A stretch of DNA of 64,000 nucleotides from Pseudonocardia endophytica (GCF_004339565.1 NZ_SMFZ01000002.1:2604001-2668000); one strand, 5' to 3'. Counted from the stretch's first letter, positions 37,508-61,616 are shown. The notes: generated by a model not told the origin, from the letters alone. Numbers and translations: made by a program.

Positions 37508-38664
37508 GCGACACCGACCACACCCGCACCGTCCAGCGTTTCGTCCGCAGGGAGGTGCTCGGCCGGGAGCCCGAACTGGACTCGCTGGCCGAGGCCCCGC
37601 TCCCGCTGTACGCGGAGTTCGGGCGGACCGGGCTGGCGAACTGGTGGCTGCCGGAGGAGTTCGGCGGCCTCGGGGTGGACGTCGAGCGGGGCGCCCGCAT
37701 GGTGTCCGCGCTCGCCTACGGCGACGCGGGCGTCGCGTTCACCCTGTTCATCTCCGTGCTGGCCACCACCATGGTGGACCTCTACGGCAGCGACGAGCTG
37801 CGCAAGCAGTGCTTCGACGGGCTGGCCGAGGAGGGCGGCTTCTGCGCCACGCTGGGCAGCGAGCACGCCGCGGGCAGCGAGCTCGCGAACATCGGCACGA
37901 CCGTGCGCCGCGACGGCGAGGAGCTCGTGCTCGACGGCGCCAAGGCGTTCTCCACGAACACCGACTTCGCCCGGTTCGTCGTCGTGATCGCCCGGTCGGC
38001 CGACGACCCGGACGACTACCGGGCCGTCGTCGTGCCCCGGGAGACGCCGGGCCTGACCGTCGAACGTCGCTGGGACGTGATGGGCGTGCGAGCGTCCGCG
38101 ACCTACGAGGTGACGCTGTCCGACTGCCGGGTGCCCGCCGGGAACGCGCTGCGCGGCCACGGGCTGCGCCTGCTGGAGATCGGGCTGAACGTCAGCCGGA
38201 TCTTCATCGCCGCCACCGCCGTCGGGATCGCCCGCCGCGTCCGGGACCTCTGCATGGACTACGCGGCGTCCAAGTCGGTCGGCGGCGCGCCACTGAGCAC
38301 GAACGCCGTCTTCGCGAGCCGGCTCGGTCAGTTCGAGATGCAGATCGAGGTGATGGCCAACCAGTGCGGTGCCGCGGCACGGGACGTCGACGCGATCCGG
38401 GAGCGTCCGGACGCGGCCGAGGAACTGTTGCGGAAGGGAACGCTGAAGTCCGCGATCGTCGCGAAGATGTTCTGCGGGCAGACCGGATGGCAGATCGCGT
38501 CGACGGCCTCCGAGATGTTCGGCGGAATCGGGTACACCGCCGATTCCGCTATCGGAAAGCTGCTGCGCGACGTCCGCTACGTCTCGATCATCGAGGGCGG
38601 CGACGACGTCCTGCGTGACATGGTGTTCCAGCGGAACGTGGTGCCCGTCTCGAAGCGTTCCTGA
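37504..38664 (+). CDS. Acyl-CoA dehydrogenase family flavoprotein
   Basis: 386 aa from ATG 37504; a longer reading inside PKS2 is rejected because this ATG overlaps the PKS2 stop as ATGA after GGAGG. The ACAD fold is complete: N-terminal helical part, middle beta domain ([32 protein letters not shown]), C-terminal helices with the conserved FGGIGYT, and the catalytic Glu in the IIEGG motif near the end, matching IYEGT of the family. Enzymes of this class oxidise the alpha-beta bond of an acyl-thioester with FAD. Coupled translation with PKS2 points to an acyl-ACP substrate made by PKS1/PKS2, so it may install a double bond that these modules cannot make (they have no DH). It is unlike the FkbI-type dehydrogenase at 60451. 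A strong hairpin follows. Confidence 0.85.
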   Translation: MSDTDHTRTVQRFVRREVLGREPELDSLAEAPLPLYAEFGRTGLANWWLPEEFGGLGVDVERGARMVSALAYGDAGVAFTLFISVLATTMVDLYGSDELRKQCFDGLAEEGGFCATLGSEHAAGSELANIGTTVRRDGEELVLDGAKAFSTNTDFARFVVVIARSADDPDDYRAVVVPRETPGLTVERRWDVMGVRASATYEVTLSDCRVPAGNALRGHGLRLLEIGLNVSRIFIAATAVGIARRVRDLCMDYAASKSVGGAPLSTNAVFASRLGQFEMQIEVMANQCGAAARDVDAIRERPDAAEELLRKGTLKSAIVAKMFCGQTGWQIASTASEMFGGIGYTADSAIGKLLRDVRYVSIIEGGDDVLRDMVFQRNVVPVSKRS

Positions 38665-38681
38665 CCCGCCTCACGACGAAG

Positions 38682-38707
38682 GGGCCGGTGGCGTCCGCCA
38701 CCGGCCC
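38682..38707. terminator. Strong bidirectional terminator
   Basis: GGGCCGGTGGCG (38682-38693) and CGCCACCGGCCC (38696-38707) pair perfectly over 12 bp with two bases between; folding in practice leaves 10 bp and a 6-base loop. Flanking ACGAC/GTCGT extend the stem. It lies between the convergent dehydrogenase and DUF5988 genes. Confidence 0.75.
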
Positions 38708-38721
38708 TGTCGTCCTGCGTG

Positions 38722-38937
38722 CTACTCGGCGATCGTCGTGCGGGTCACCCACCGGTACACGACCGGCCCCTGAGCTGCGTCGTCGTGCCGCTCGAAGTGC
38801 TCGTAGCCCCCGCGGTGCGGGATCTTCAACCGGTCCGGGCCGGTCGGCAGCGCCGCCACGAGCGCGTCCGCGAGCGTGGCGCCCGCCGGCCCGCCCTCGA
38901 GCACGACATCGGTTCCGCTGTCGATGGTCCTCTCCAT
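38722..38937 (-). CDS. DUF5988-like small protein
   Basis: 71 aa from ATG 38937, set by GAGGAGG at 38944-38950; a longer reading to 39096 has no support. The pattern VVLEGGPAGATL, then RLKIPHRGGYEHFER and a final VYRWVTRTTIAE is that of the DUF5988 family as I recall it: small proteins scattered in actinomycete PKS and NRPS clusters, with no known function. It is the only minus-strand gene between PKS2 and PKS3 and has its own promoter region upstream of PKS3. Possibly regulatory or a protein-protein adaptor; nothing in the sequence proves it. Confidence 0.75.
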   Translation of the reverse strand: MERTIDSGTDVVLEGGPAGATLADALVAALPTGPDRLKIPHRGGYEHFERHDDAAQGPVVYRWVTRTTIAE

Positions 38938-39147
38938 GATCTGCCTCCTCGTCGCTCCCCGTGATGCGTTTCCGAACAATGTGACAATTGCTACCGGCGC
39001 CGGGAGGGAATCGTCAACGACGTCACCGGCGTCAGCTTGTCCCCGCCTTCTCCGGTCCCCTTCCGCATCTTGCCGGTCACGGGAGCCTAGACACATGCTG
39101 ACTGGGATTTATCCAGCTTCTTCGCATGATTCACAGGCGGTGGACGA
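38938..39147. promoter_or_regulatory. Divergent promoter region, DUF5988 / PKS3
   Basis: 210 bp with notably lower G+C, including an AT-rich part near 38973-38992 and 39094-39130. It must carry the promoter for the main PKS genes (39148 on). TTGCCG at about 39072 and TAGACA at about 39088 are seen but only 12 bases apart, too close for a standard promoter. Confidence 0.45.
38944..38950 (-). promoter_or_regulatory. Ribosome binding site of the DUF5988 gene
   Basis: GAGGAGG on the minus strand, six bases before ATG 38937; it fixes the short start. Confidence 0.7.
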
Positions 39148-52854
<13,707 letters not shown>

Positions 52855-52873
52855 AAGAGGACAGGACTCACTC

Positions 52874-55800
52874 ATGGCGAACGAGGACCGGCTCCGCGAC
52901 TACCTCCGACGAGCGACCGTGGACCTGGCGAACACCCGGCAGGAGCTGGCCGACGAACAGGCCGGCAGGCACGAGCCGATCGCGGTGGTGGGGATGGGCT
53001 GCCGGTTCCCGGGCGGCACGTCGTCCCCCGCGGATCTGTGGGAGGTGGTCGACGAGGGCAGGGACGTCGTCGGCGAGTTCCCGACCGACCGCGGATGGAA
53101 CCTCTCCGAGCTCTACGACCCGGACCCGTCGAACCCGGGGACGACGTACACGCTGCGCGGCGGCTTCCTGCCCGACGCCGGGGACTTCGACGCCGGGTTC
53201 TTCCAGATCAGCCCGCGCAACGTCGTCGCCATCGACCCGCAGCACCGGCTCGTGCTGGAGACCTGCTGGGAGGCGTTCGAGCAGGCGGGCATCGACCCGG
53301 CCGGCATCCGCGGCAGCCGCACCGGCGTCTACGTCGGGTCGATGTACGACCACTACTCGACCCAGCACCTGGGCGACACGCCCGCCGAGTACGACGGCAC
53401 GCTCATGGTCTACAGCGCGCCCAGCATGATCTCCGGCCGCGTGTCCTACACGTTCGGCTTCACCGGGCCGGCCGTCAGCGTGGACACGGCGTGCTCCTCG
53501 TCGCTGGTGGGCGTGCATCTCGCGACGCAGGCGCTGCGCCGCGGCGAGTGCGGCATGGCGCTGGCGGGCGGCGTCACCGTGATGGCGTCCCCGGACCCGT
53601 TCGTCGCGTTCTCCCGCCAGCGCGGGCTCGCCGAGGACGGCCGCTGCAAGGCGTTCTCCGCCGACGCCGACGGCGCCGTGTGGTCCGAGGGCGCAGGGGT
53701 GCTGCTGCTGGAGCGGCTGTCCGACGCGCAGCGCAACGGCAGGCGGATCCTCGGCCTGGTCCGCGGCACGGCCGTCAACCAGGACGGCGCCAGCAACGGC
53801 ATCACCGCGCCGCACGGCCCCGCCCAGGAGCAGGTGATCGGGCAGGCGCTGGCCGACGCGCGGCTGACCCCGCAGGACGTCGACCTGGTCGAGGCGCACG
53901 GCACCGGGACGCCGCTCGGCGACCCGATCGAGGCCGGCGCGATCCTCGCCACCTACGGGCAGGGACGGGGCGACGCGCGCGCGGTGCGCTTCGGGTCGGT
54001 GAAGTCCAACCTCGGCCACACCCAGGCCGCCGCCGGCGTGGCGGGCATCGTCAAGATGCTGATGGCGATGCGGCACGAGCGGCTGCCGCACTCGATCAAC
54101 GTGAGCGAGCCGTCGGCGCACGTGGACTGGGCGGCCGGTGCGGCCGAGCTCGCCACCGAGAGCGCGGACTGGCCGCGCCACGGCGACGCGCCCCGCCGTG
54201 CGGCCGTCTCGGCGTTCGGCATCGGCGGCACGAACGCGCACGTCGTGCTCGAGGAGCCCGGTGAGCCGGAGCCCGTGCCCGCCGACGAGCACGTCGGGCC
54301 GCTGGCGTGGCCGCTGAGCGCATGCTCGGAGACGGCGCTGGCCGAGCAGGCACGCAGGCTGCGCGACCACGTGGCCACCGACGCGTCGCTGCGCCCGGTC
54401 GACGTGGCGCACACGCTGACCGCGGGCCGCTCCCGGTTCGACCACCGCGGCGTCGTCGTCGGACGGGACCGCGCGGAGCTGCTCGACGCCCTGACCGGCT
54501 GGGTCGACGGACGCCCCGGTGCCGCGGTCACCGGCGTGGCGACCGCCGCCGGACACCGGGTGTTCCTGTTCACCGGCCAGGGCGGCCAGCGCCCGGGCAT
54601 GGGCCGCGAGCTGTACGAGACGTTCCCGGTGTTCGCCGTGGCCCTCGACGAGGTCTGCGACGCGCTCGACACGCACCTGGACCGCCCGCTGCGCGAGATC
54701 ATGTGGGCGGCCGACGGCACGCCGGACGCCGCCGAGCTGAACGAGACCCGCTGGACGCAGCCCGCGCTGTTCGCCTACGGGGTCGCCGTGTTCCGGCTGC
54801 TGGAGTCGTTCGGCGTCGCGCCGGACACGGTCGCGGGCCACTCGGTCGGCGAGCTGGCCGCCGCCCACGTGGCCGGCGTGTGGAGCCTGGCCGACGCCGC
54901 GCGCGTCGTCACCACCCGCGCGCGGCTGATGCAGGAGCTCGACGAGCGCGGCGCGATGGTGGCCGTCGCCGCGTCCCACGACGAGGTCGCCGTCGAGCTC
55001 ACCGACGTCGCGGACCGGGTGTCGGTCGCCGCGGTGAACGGCCCGGAGAGCGTCGTCGTCTCCGGTCACGAGCAGACGGTGCTCGCGGTGGCGGAGCGCT
55101 GGGCGGAGCAGGGCAGGCGCACCCGCCGGCTCGACGTCAGCCACGCGTTCCACTCGCCGCTGATGGAACCGATGCTGGACGCGTTCGCCGACGTGCTGGC
55201 CGGCGTCACGTTCGGCGCCCCGCAGCTGGGCTACGCGACGAACCTCGGCCCGGACCGCACCTGGACCGACCCCGCGTACTGGGTCGACCAGATCCGCAGC
55301 GCCGTGCTGTTCGCCCCGATGGTCGCTCGCCTGGCCGCCGCGGGCGCGACCACCTACCTGGAGGTCGGTCCGCGTCCGGTGCTCGCCGGGATGGTGCAGG
55401 GGTGCCCGACCGGTGGGGCCACCGTGACCACGGTGTGCCGCAAGGACCGCCCGGAGCCGGACGCGCTGCTGGCCTGCCTGTCCGACGTGTTCGTCTCCGG
55501 CGGCGAGGTCCGGTGGAGCACCGACGGCGGCACCGTCGCCGACCTGCCGACCTACGCGTTCGACCGCAAGCGGTACTGGCTGCAGCCGGCGCGCTCGCGC
55601 GTCGACGTGGCGGCGGCCGGTCTGGACCGGGCCGCGCACCCGCTGCTGAAGGCCTGCCTCGACGTCGCGGACCAGGACGGCCTCGTCGCCACCGGGCTGC
55701 TGACCACCGGCGACCAGCAGTGGTTGGCCGACCACCGGATCGGCGGGGCCGTTGTGGTGCCGGGAACGGCCGTGCTCGACGTCGTCGCCGAGGTCTGCAG

Positions 55801-58318
55801 GCGTGCGGGCTACGGCCGGATCGACGAGCTGACGTTCGAGCGGCCGCTCGTGCTGCCGGATGACGCGGCGCTGCTGCTGCAGGTCGCGGTGCGCGACGGC
55901 GCGGTGTCCGTGCACTCCCGCCCGGACGAGAACGAGCCGTGGGCGCGCAACGCGACCGGCACTGTGTCCGCGTCGGAGCCACTGGGCGGTGCCTGCGTGT
56001 GGGCCGACCGCTGGCCGCCGCCGGGCGCCACCGAGGTCGACGTCGAGGACGCCTACGACCGGCTCGAGGAGCTCGGCTACGACTACGGACCCGCGTTCCG
56101 CGGCGTCGTCGGAGCCTGGCGTTCCGGGGAGGACCGCTACGTCGAGGTCGCCGTGCCCGACGGCGTGGACACCGACGGCTGCGGGCTGCACCCCGTCCTG
56201 CTGGACGCGGCGTTCCACCCGTACATCCTGGACGGCGTCGACGAGGCGGGCGACCCGGAGCTGCCGTTCGCGTTCCGCGGCGTCCGGGTGTCCGGCTCGA
56301 ACCCCTCCACGCTGCGGGTTCGCCTGGGTACCGGCCCGTCCGGTCCGACGGTCGAGGCGGCCGACGCCGACGGCAACGCCGTGCTCTCCGTCGAGGAGAT
56401 CGCGACGCGGCCGGTGTCGGTCGCCGCGCTGGCCGCCGCGGCGGGCTCGACGACCGGGCCGGTCGGCAGCCACCGCGTCGACTGGACCCGGTGCACGGCC
56501 ACGGCCGACGCGGGCGCCCGGTGGGCGAGCGTCGGGGCGATCGAGGTGGCGGGCCTGCCCCGGTACTCGACGTTCGACGAGCTGGCCGAGGCGTGTGCTG
56601 TTGGCGACGGGCGTCCCGCGTTCGTCGCGTTCGCGTGCCCGAGCGACGGCGCCCGCGAGACCGACGGCGCCGCGGGCGTCGCGGCCCGCGCGCGGGCGGT
56701 GGCCGGCGAGGCGCTGGCCGCCGCGCAGCGGTGGGTCGGCGACGAGCGGTTCGCCGGCGTGCGGCTGGTGTTCCTCGCCGGCGGCGAGGACCCGGTGTCC
56801 GCAGCGGTGTGGGGCCTGGTCCGGGTGGCCATGGCCGAGCACGCCGGCCGGTTCGCCTTGGTGGACAACGGTTCCGGCGGCGACCCGTGGGCCGCCGTGG
56901 CCGGAGCGGTCGCCGCAGGCGAGTCCCAGTGCCGGGTCCGCGACGGGCAGGTGCTCGTCCCGCGGATCGTGACCCGCACGCCGGAGCCCGCCGCGCAGCA
57001 GCCCGGGCTCGGCGACGGCACGGTGCTCGTCACCGGCGCCACCGGCGGGCTGGGCGCGCTCGTCGCCCGGCGCCTGGTCGAGCGGCACGGAGCCCGCGAT
57101 CTGCTGCTGACCTCGCGCCGCGGTCGCGCGGCCGACGGTGCCGACGAGCTCGTCGCCGGGCTGGAGGAGCTCGGGGCGTCCGTGCGGATCGAGGCCTGCG
57201 ACATGGCCGACCGCGACGCCGTGTCCCGCCTGCTGGCGTCGGTCGGCGCGGACCGCCCGCTCGTCGGCGTCGTGCACTGCGCCGGCGTCCTCGACGACGG
57301 CGTCCTGACCGCCCTCACGCCGCAGCGGCTGGACACCGTCTTCCGCGCCAAGGTCGACGCCGCCGCGGTGCTGCACGAGCTCACCGCGGCGCTGCCGCTG
57401 CGGGCGTTCGTGCTGTTCTCCTCGCTGGCCGGGGTACTCGGCAACGCCGGACAGGCCAACTACGCCGCGGCGAACACGTTCCTGGACGCGCTGGCCGCGC
57501 AGCGGACCCGTCAGGGGCTCGCGGCGCACTCGCTCGCCTGGGGCCCGTGGTCGGTGTCCGGCATGGTCGATGGCCTGGACGACGCGGAGGCGTCGCGGAT
57601 CACGCGGGGCGGCATCACCCCGCTGTCCGCCGAGCAGGGGCTCGAGCTGCTCGACGCCGCGATCGCGGAGGCGCCCGGCGGGGACCCGCTGACGGTGGCG
57701 ACCCGCTGGGACAAGGCGGCGCTGCGCAGCTCCGCGCAGAGCGGCGGGACGGTCCCGGTGATGCTGCGCGACCTCGTCCCCGCCCGTCGGGACGCGGGCG
57801 GCGCCGGCGCGGCGTCGCTCACCGACCGCCTCGCCGGAGCCGCCGAGACGCAGGCCCGGCCGATCGTGCTCGACTTCGTCCGCGCGCAGGTGGCGGGCGT
57901 GCTCGCGCACGGCTCGGCCGAGGACGTCCCGACCGACCAGCCGTTCAGCGAGCTCGGCTTCGACTCGCTGGCCGCCGTCGAGCTGCGCAACCGCCTGACC
58001 GCGGCGACCGGGCTCGAGCTGCCGCCCAGCCTGGTGTTCGACTTCCCGACGGTCTCGGCCGTCGTCGACCACCTGCACGCGTCGCTGGCGCCGTCCCCGC
58101 CGGAGGCCGCGTCCATCGCGGACACGGTGGGGGACATGCTGGAGCGGCTCGAAATCGACCTGCTGGCGGCGGACACCGAGGAGCGGGACCGGGTGGCCGT
58201 CGTGCTCCGCCAGGCACTGAAGGAGCTCACCGCGACCGACGAGCTGGAGACCGTCGAGCTCAGCGTGGCGTCGGCCTCCGACGAGGAGATCTTCTCCATG
58301 CTGGACCGTCAGCTGTAG
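52874..58318 (+). CDS. PKS4: type I PKS module KS-AT-DH-KR-ACP
   Basis: 1814 aa from ATG 52874; an upstream in-frame reading overlaps PKS3 and is rejected. Order: N-terminal docking coiled coil (1-30, [16 protein letters not shown]); KS (36-465) with Cys207 in DTACSSS, EAHGTGT, KSNLGHT; AT (558-880) with GHSVG Ser657 and HAFH (His760), the malonyl-CoA signature; DH (915-1190) with a canonical HxxxGxxxxP at His954 and LLDAAFH; KR (1200-1600) with GATGGLG, LDD (B-type stereochemistry) and Tyr1530; ACP Ser1698 in LGFDSL; C-terminal docking helices (about 1745-1814) ending [13 protein letters not shown]. It should extend the PKS3 product by two carbons and leave a trans alkene. The 19-bp gap from PKS3 means one transcript. 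The docking tail shows that a further module exists, but none follows here; the operon ends in a hairpin at 58339. Confidence 0.92.
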   Translation: MANEDRLRDYLRRATVDLANTRQELADEQAGRHEPIAVVGMGCRFPGGTSSPADLWEVVDEGRDVVGEFPTDRGWNLSELYDPDPSNPGTTYTLRGGFLPDAGDFDAGFFQISPRNVVAIDPQHRLVLETCWEAFEQAGIDPAGIRGSRTGVYVGSMYDHYSTQHLGDTPAEYDGTLMVYSAPSMISGRVSYTFGFTGPAVSVDTACSSSLVGVHLATQALRRGECGMALAGGVTVMASPDPFVAFSRQRGLAEDGRCKAFSADADGAVWSEGAGVLLLERLSDAQRNGRRILGLVRGTAVNQDGASNGITAPHGPAQEQVIGQALADARLTPQDVDLVEAHGTGTPLGDPIEAGAILATYGQGRGDARAVRFGSVKSNLGHTQAAAGVAGIVKMLMAMRHERLPHSINVSEPSAHVDWAAGAAELATESADWPRHGDAPRRAAVSAFGIGGTNAHVVLEEPGEPEPVPADEHVGPLAWPLSACSETALAEQARRLRDHVATDASLRPVDVAHTLTAGRSRFDHRGVVVGRDRAELLDALTGWVDGRPGAAVTGVATAAGHRVFLFTGQGGQRPGMGRELYETFPVFAVALDEVCDALDTHLDRPLREIMWAADGTPDAAELNETRWTQPALFAYGVAVFRLLESFGVAPDTVAGHSVGELAAAHVAGVWSLADAARVVTTRARLMQELDERGAMVAVAASHDEVAVELTDVADRVSVAAVNGPESVVVSGHEQTVLAVAERWAEQGRRTRRLDVSHAFHSPLMEPMLDAFADVLAGVTFGAPQLGYATNLGPDRTWTDPAYWVDQIRSAVLFAPMVARLAAAGATTYLEVGPRPVLAGMVQGCPTGGATVTTVCRKDRPEPDALLACLSDVFVSGGEVRWSTDGGTVADLPTYAFDRKRYWLQPARSRVDVAAAGLDRAAHPLLKACLDVADQDGLVATGLLTTGDQQWLADHRIGGAVVVPGTAVLDVVAEVCRRAGYGRIDELTFERPLVLPDDAALLLQVAVRDGAVSVHSRPDENEPWARNATGTVSASEPLGGACVWADRWPPPGATEVDVEDAYDRLEELGYDYGPAFRGVVGAWRSGEDRYVEVAVPDGVDTDGCGLHPVLLDAAFHPYILDGVDEAGDPELPFAFRGVRVSGSNPSTLRVRLGTGPSGPTVEAADADGNAVLSVEEIATRPVSVAALAAAAGSTTGPVGSHRVDWTRCTATADAGARWASVGAIEVAGLPRYSTFDELAEACAVGDGRPAFVAFACPSDGARETDGAAGVAARARAVAGEALAAAQRWVGDERFAGVRLVFLAGGEDPVSAAVWGLVRVAMAEHAGRFALVDNGSGGDPWAAVAGAVAAGESQCRVRDGQVLVPRIVTRTPEPAAQQPGLGDGTVLVTGATGGLGALVARRLVERHGARDLLLTSRRGRAADGADELVAGLEELGASVRIEACDMADRDAVSRLLASVGADRPLVGVVHCAGVLDDGVLTALTPQRLDTVFRAKVDAAAVLHELTAALPLRAFVLFSSLAGVLGNAGQANYAAANTFLDALAAQRTRQGLAAHSLAWGPWSVSGMVDGLDDAEASRITRGGITPLSAEQGLELLDAAIAEAPGGDPLTVATRWDKAALRSSAQSGGTVPVMLRDLVPARRDAGGAGAASLTDRLAGAAETQARPIVLDFVRAQVAGVLAHGSAEDVPTDQPFSELGFDSLAAVELRNRLTAATGLELPPSLVFDFPTVSAVVDHLHASLAPSPPEAASIADTVGDMLERLEIDLLAADTEERDRVAVVLRQALKELTATDELETVELSVASASDEEIFSMLDRQL

Positions 58319-58338
58319 CGACCCGGCCCGGAACGACC

Positions 58339-58373
58339 GTGGCGCCCGTGCGGATCATCCGCACGGGCGCCAC
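58339..58373 (+). terminator. Terminator after PKS4
   Basis: GTGGCGCCCGTGCGGA (58339-58354) pairs perfectly with TCCGCACGGGCGCCAC (58358-58373) around TCA: a 16-bp stem, 20 bp after the PKS4 stop. Confidence 0.85.
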
Positions 58374-58577
58374 GTCCGTCTCGAACCCACGCGGGTCGAG
58401 TGGCGCGACGGGGCGCCCCCCGCCGCGGCGTCTCCGCCGGGGTGCACGCCCGTCCGTTCTCGCCGGCGTGATCCACTCCGGCGGAGCGGGACGTTCGCAG
58501 CGCGAACGGCTCCCGCCACCACCGTCGATCATGCGCGTGCGTCGCGGCAGGCGTCGCGGGCCGCGGGCGACGCGGAA
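58374..58577. other. Non-coding gap between two terminators
   Basis: About 200 bp between the PKS4 terminator and that of the thioesterase operon. I see no gene, promoter or repeat in it. Confidence 0.6.
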
Positions 58578-58610
58578 CGGCCCCGGAGTCCGATGAGGAC
58601 TCCGGGGCCG
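58578..58610 (-). terminator. Terminator of the thioesterase/FkbH operon
   Basis: CGGCCCCGGAGTCC (58578-58591) pairs perfectly with GGACTCCGGGGCCG (58597-58610) around a 5-base loop: a 14-bp stem, 18 bp past the thioesterase stop. Confidence 0.85.
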
Positions 58611-58628
58611 TGGTGGTCGTACGGTCGG

Positions 58629-59387
58629 TCAGGCCCAGGTACTCAGGGCCTCGCTCAGGTGGCGCCGAGCCGTGTCGCGCTGCTCGAGCACCGCGAAGTG
58701 GCCCCCGGTCAGCGTGCGGACCGTGCAGGACGACGTCGTCTGCTCGCTCCAGCGCCGCTGCTGCGCGTCCGTGGCGCGCGGGTCCGCGTCGCTGGACAGC
58801 ACCGTGACCGGCAGGTCCAGCGGCGGCTCCGGGCGGTAGGCGTAGGACTCCTTGACGCCGAAGTCCGCGCGCACCGCGGGGAGGATCATGTCCAGGCAGG
58901 CCGGGTCGTCCAGCAGCCAGGACGGGGTCCCGCCGAGCCGGCGGAGCATCTCCACGAGCTCCGCGGTGGTCATCGTGCCCACCCCGGTGCGGTCCTCGGT
59001 GACGCACTGCGGCGCGACGCAACCGGACACGATCGCCGTGACCGGTCCGGTGCCGCCGCGGCGGCGGATCTCGCGCAGCAGCTCGAACGCCACCAACGCG
59101 CCGAGGCTGTGCCCGTACACCGCGTAGGGCTCGCCGCCGGCGGCGTCCAGCACGACCGTCGCGAGCTCGTCGACGAGCGTGGTCATCGTCGCGTGGCCGG
59201 GCTCGGCCAGCCTGCTCTCCCGTCCGGGCGGCTGCACGGGCAGCACCGCCACCCCGGGAATCCCGCCCTGCCACGGCCGGTAGGCGCTGGCGCTGCCGCC
59301 GGCGTGCGGCAGGCAGAACAGCGGAAGCCCCGACTGTCCCTTGTGGAACGGGAGCCACGGCGACGCGACCGTCGTCGGAGCGCTCAC
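58629..59387 (-). CDS. Type II thioesterase
   Basis: 252 aa from GTG 59387, which overlaps the FkbH stop as GTGA and follows GGAGG. Alpha/beta hydrolase of the PKS-editing class: LPLFCLPHAGGSA near the start, nucleophile Ser94 in YGHSLGAL, acid in SSDADPRAT and His in GGHFAVLEQ. Such enzymes free stalled or mis-primed acyl groups from carrier proteins, and in KSQ-primed systems clear wrong starters. It is the last gene of the extender-unit operon and is directly convergent to PKS4 with a double hairpin between. Not a chain-releasing type I domain, so release must occur elsewhere. Confidence 0.9.
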   Translation of the reverse strand: MSAPTTVASPWLPFHKGQSGLPLFCLPHAGGSASAYRPWQGGIPGVAVLPVQPPGRESRLAEPGHATMTTLVDELATVVLDAAGGEPYAVYGHSLGALVAFELLREIRRRGGTGPVTAIVSGCVAPQCVTEDRTGVGTMTTAELVEMLRRLGGTPSWLLDDPACLDMILPAVRADFGVKESYAYRPEPPLDLPVTVLSSDADPRATDAQQRRWSEQTTSSCTVRTLTGGHFAVLEQRDTARRHLSEALSTWA

Positions 59388-60454
59388 GACAGCACCTCCA
59401 GCCGGACGTAGGAGGCAGGCTCCTGCAGGTCGGACAGCGAGGCCTCCAGCACGACGTCGGCGCCGTCGCGGGACACCTCGGTGAACCCGGCGAACCCGTA
59501 CGTCACCTGCATCATCCGGTTCCGCCCGGTCTCGACGAAGTCGGCCTGCAGGCGCGCGCCCGCGTCCCGCGCGAGCCGCATGACGTGGTTGAGCAGCACC
59601 ATGCCGACGCCGCGGGACATCACCCGGCAGGACATCAGCATCATGTGCAGCCGCCAGACCGGCCCGGCCGTCTCGACGAGCGCGACGCCGACCTTGCCGT
59701 AGCTCCCGAACCGGTCGGTCAGCGACGCGGTCAGCAGCAGGTGGTCGTCGGAGCCGCGGAGTTCGTCGAGCTCGTCGTAGGAGTAGGTGCGCCCGGTCGC
59801 GTTGAGCTGGTTCGTGCGCACCGTCAGCTCCTCGGCGCGCTGCAGGTCCTCGCGCCGGGCGGGCGCGATGATGAACGTCATGCCGAGGCTCGCGAGGAAC
59901 TCCTCGTTCGTCCCGACGAACTCGCGTTCCTGGTCGTCGCGGGCCAGCTGGCTGCGGTAGAGCTCGCGGCGCCCCGCCGACTCGTCGGTGACGAAGCGCG
60001 GGCGGAACTCGCTGCGCGCCAGCGCCTCGTCCACGTCGACGACGTCCACACAGGTCACGTCCGGCAGCTCGTGCGCCACCTCGGCGCGCTCGAACTCCTG
60101 GTCGTCGACGAACGCTAACGCGTCGAGACCGAGGTTCAGCGCCGACGCGATCTCGCGGATCGAGTGCGACTTGGCGTTCCAGTTGATCTGCGGGCAGAGG
60201 AACATCTCCTCCAGCCCGAGCTCGCGCAGGCGCGCCAGAGCCGTCTGCTCGTCGTTCTTGCTGGCGACGGAGTTCAGCACCCCCATCGCGTCCAGGGCGT
60301 GGATGTGCGCGACGATCCGCTCGCGCACGTCCACCCGCCCGTCCTCCAGCAGGACGCCGTCCCACAGCGTGTGGTCCAGGTCCCAGACCACGCACTTGAT
60401 CCGGCCCTGCACCGGCTTGGCCGGTGTCACCCGGTCCGCCACGGCCTGGCTCAT
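59384..60454 (-). CDS. fkbH: FkbH-like glyceryl-ACP synthase (HAD superfamily)
   Basis: 356 aa from ATG 60454, overlapping the dehydrogenase stop as ATGA. The HAD motif VVWDLDHTLWDGVL gives the nucleophile Asp and its partner; later parts show SKNDEQTALARLRELGLEEMF, NWNAKSHSIREIASALNLGL and VDDQEFERAEV, as in FkbH. The C-terminal half (GNAT-like) moves the glyceryl group to the carrier. FkbH takes 1,3-bisphosphoglycerate, removes phosphate and loads a glyceryl unit onto the ACP (here 61617-61874). It opens the route to hydroxymalonyl-ACP. Neighbours are FkbI, FkbJ and FkbK homologues in the usual order, which secures the call. Confidence 0.92.
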   Translation of the reverse strand: MSQAVADRVTPAKPVQGRIKCVVWDLDHTLWDGVLLEDGRVDVRERIVAHIHALDAMGVLNSVASKNDEQTALARLRELGLEEMFLCPQINWNAKSHSIREIASALNLGLDALAFVDDQEFERAEVAHELPDVTCVDVVDVDEALARSEFRPRFVTDESAGRRELYRSQLARDDQEREFVGTNEEFLASLGMTFIIAPARREDLQRAEELTVRTNQLNATGRTYSYDELDELRGSDDHLLLTASLTDRFGSYGKVGVALVETAGPVWRLHMMLMSCRVMSRGVGMVLLNHVMRLARDAGARLQADFVETGRNRMMQVTYGFAGFTEVSRDGADVVLEASLSDLQEPASYVRLEVLS

Positions 60455-61614
60455 CGGTCCCCCCTGCTCCCCACGCCGCGGTAGGCGACGTCGGCGATGG
60501 TCGTGCGCTGGATCTCGTTGCTGCCCTCGATGATCTCCATGACCTTCGCGTCCCGGTAGAAACGGCCGACCGGGTAGTCCGGGCCGCAGCCGTTCGCCCC
60601 GTGCACCTGCACCGCCTCGGAGGCGTGCCGCGCGGCGGCGGTGGACGCGAAGTACTTCGCCATCCAGGTGGTCATGATCGTGGACGCGTCGCCCGCGTCC
60701 TTCTGCCGTCCGGCCTCGGCCACCAGCAGACGCGCGGCGTGCACGTCGGTGACCATGTCCGAGACCTTCGCCTGGATCAGGGCCAGGTCGCGCAGCGGGA
60801 CGCCGCCGACCTCGCGGTGCGTCGTGTAGGACGCGCACGCGTCCACACAGGCCTGCACGATGCCGACCGAGCCCGCGGCGACGCTGTACCGACCGAGGTC
60901 GAGCGTGCCGGCGAGGACCATCCCCGCGGTGAACCCGGTCGGGCCGAGCGGGCCGTCCTCGCCGAGCCGCACGCCGTCGAGCGTGACCTCGGCGAGCATC
61001 GACGCCCTGGTACCCATGATCTCGGTGATCGGCCGGACGCCGACGCCGGGAGCGGTCCTCGGCACGAGGAACGCCGCGACCCCTTCCGGAGTGCGGGCGA
61101 ACACCAGGAACAGGTCGGCGCGTTGACCACCCGTGATCCACTTCTTGACGCCGTCGAGCACCCAGCCGTCCGCGGTGCGTTCCGCCGTCGTCCGGATCCC
61201 GCCCGCGTCGCTGCCCGCCTCCGGCTCGGTCAGGCAGAACGCGCCGAGCATCTCGCCGCGTCCGAGCGCCTCGCCGTACCGTTCGATCTGCGCCGGGGAT
61301 CCCCAGCGCCGCAGCGCCCAGCTCACCATCGTGTGCACGGTGAGCAGGCTGCGCACCGAGGAGCAGCCGCGGCCGAACTCCTCGTGCACCTCGCCGAGCG
61401 TCGCCAGGTCCGTCCCGGTGCCGCCGAGCTCCTCGGGAAGGAACGGGGCCCAGAAACCGGCCGCGGCCATGCGCCGCAACAGGTCCTCCGGGATCCGTCC
61501 GTCCCGTTCGAACCCGCAGGCGAACGGTGCGACGTGGGCGTCCACGAACTCCCGCGCCGACGCCCGGTCGACGACGGTCCGCTCCCGTTCGAGCGTCTCC
61601 ACGCGGGCCCCCAC
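60451..61614 (-). CDS. fkbI: FkbI-like acyl-CoA dehydrogenase of hydroxymalonyl-ACP pathway
   Basis: 387 aa from GTG 61614. ACAD fold: FLPEELGGTGTDLATLGEVH, CLTEPEAGSDAGGIRTTAER for flavin and substrate binding, VHGANGCGPDYPVGRFYRDA, and the catalytic Glu in MEIIEGSNEIQRT. In FkbI it oxidises 2-hydroxy-3-oxopropionyl-ACP to hydroxymalonyl-ACP, after FkbK has acted. The stop overlaps the FkbH start by ATGA, and the start lies 2 bp past the ACP stop, so all are coupled. Unlike the dehydrogenase at 37504 it belongs plainly to the extender pathway. Confidence 0.9.
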   Translation of the reverse strand: MGARVETLERERTVVDRASAREFVDAHVAPFACGFERDGRIPEDLLRRMAAAGFWAPFLPEELGGTGTDLATLGEVHEEFGRGCSSVRSLLTVHTMVSWALRRWGSPAQIERYGEALGRGEMLGAFCLTEPEAGSDAGGIRTTAERTADGWVLDGVKKWITGGQRADLFLVFARTPEGVAAFLVPRTAPGVGVRPITEIMGTRASMLAEVTLDGVRLGEDGPLGPTGFTAGMVLAGTLDLGRYSVAAGSVGIVQACVDACASYTTHREVGGVPLRDLALIQAKVSDMVTDVHAARLLVAEAGRQKDAGDASTIMTTWMAKYFASTAAARHASEAVQVHGANGCGPDYPVGRFYRDAKVMEIIEGSNEIQRTTIADVAYRGVGSRGDR

Positions 61615-61616
61615 GA

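Noticed and set aside
52868-58078. Minus-strand open frame of about 1736 codons opposite PKS4
   Set aside because: Same reason: opposite-strand shadow without domains or ribosome site.
58260-58532. Minus-strand ORF across the PKS4 terminator
   Set aside because: Spans a strong hairpin and the end of PKS4; Arg/Pro-rich and without support.
58629-60395. Long reading (588 codons) of the thioesterase frame
   Set aside because: Upstream part is a shadow of fkbH; the GTG at 59387 with ribosome site is the true start.
59384-61141. Long reading (585 codons) of the fkbH frame
   Set aside because: Upstream part is a shadow of fkbI; start is ATG 60454 by overlap and family length.
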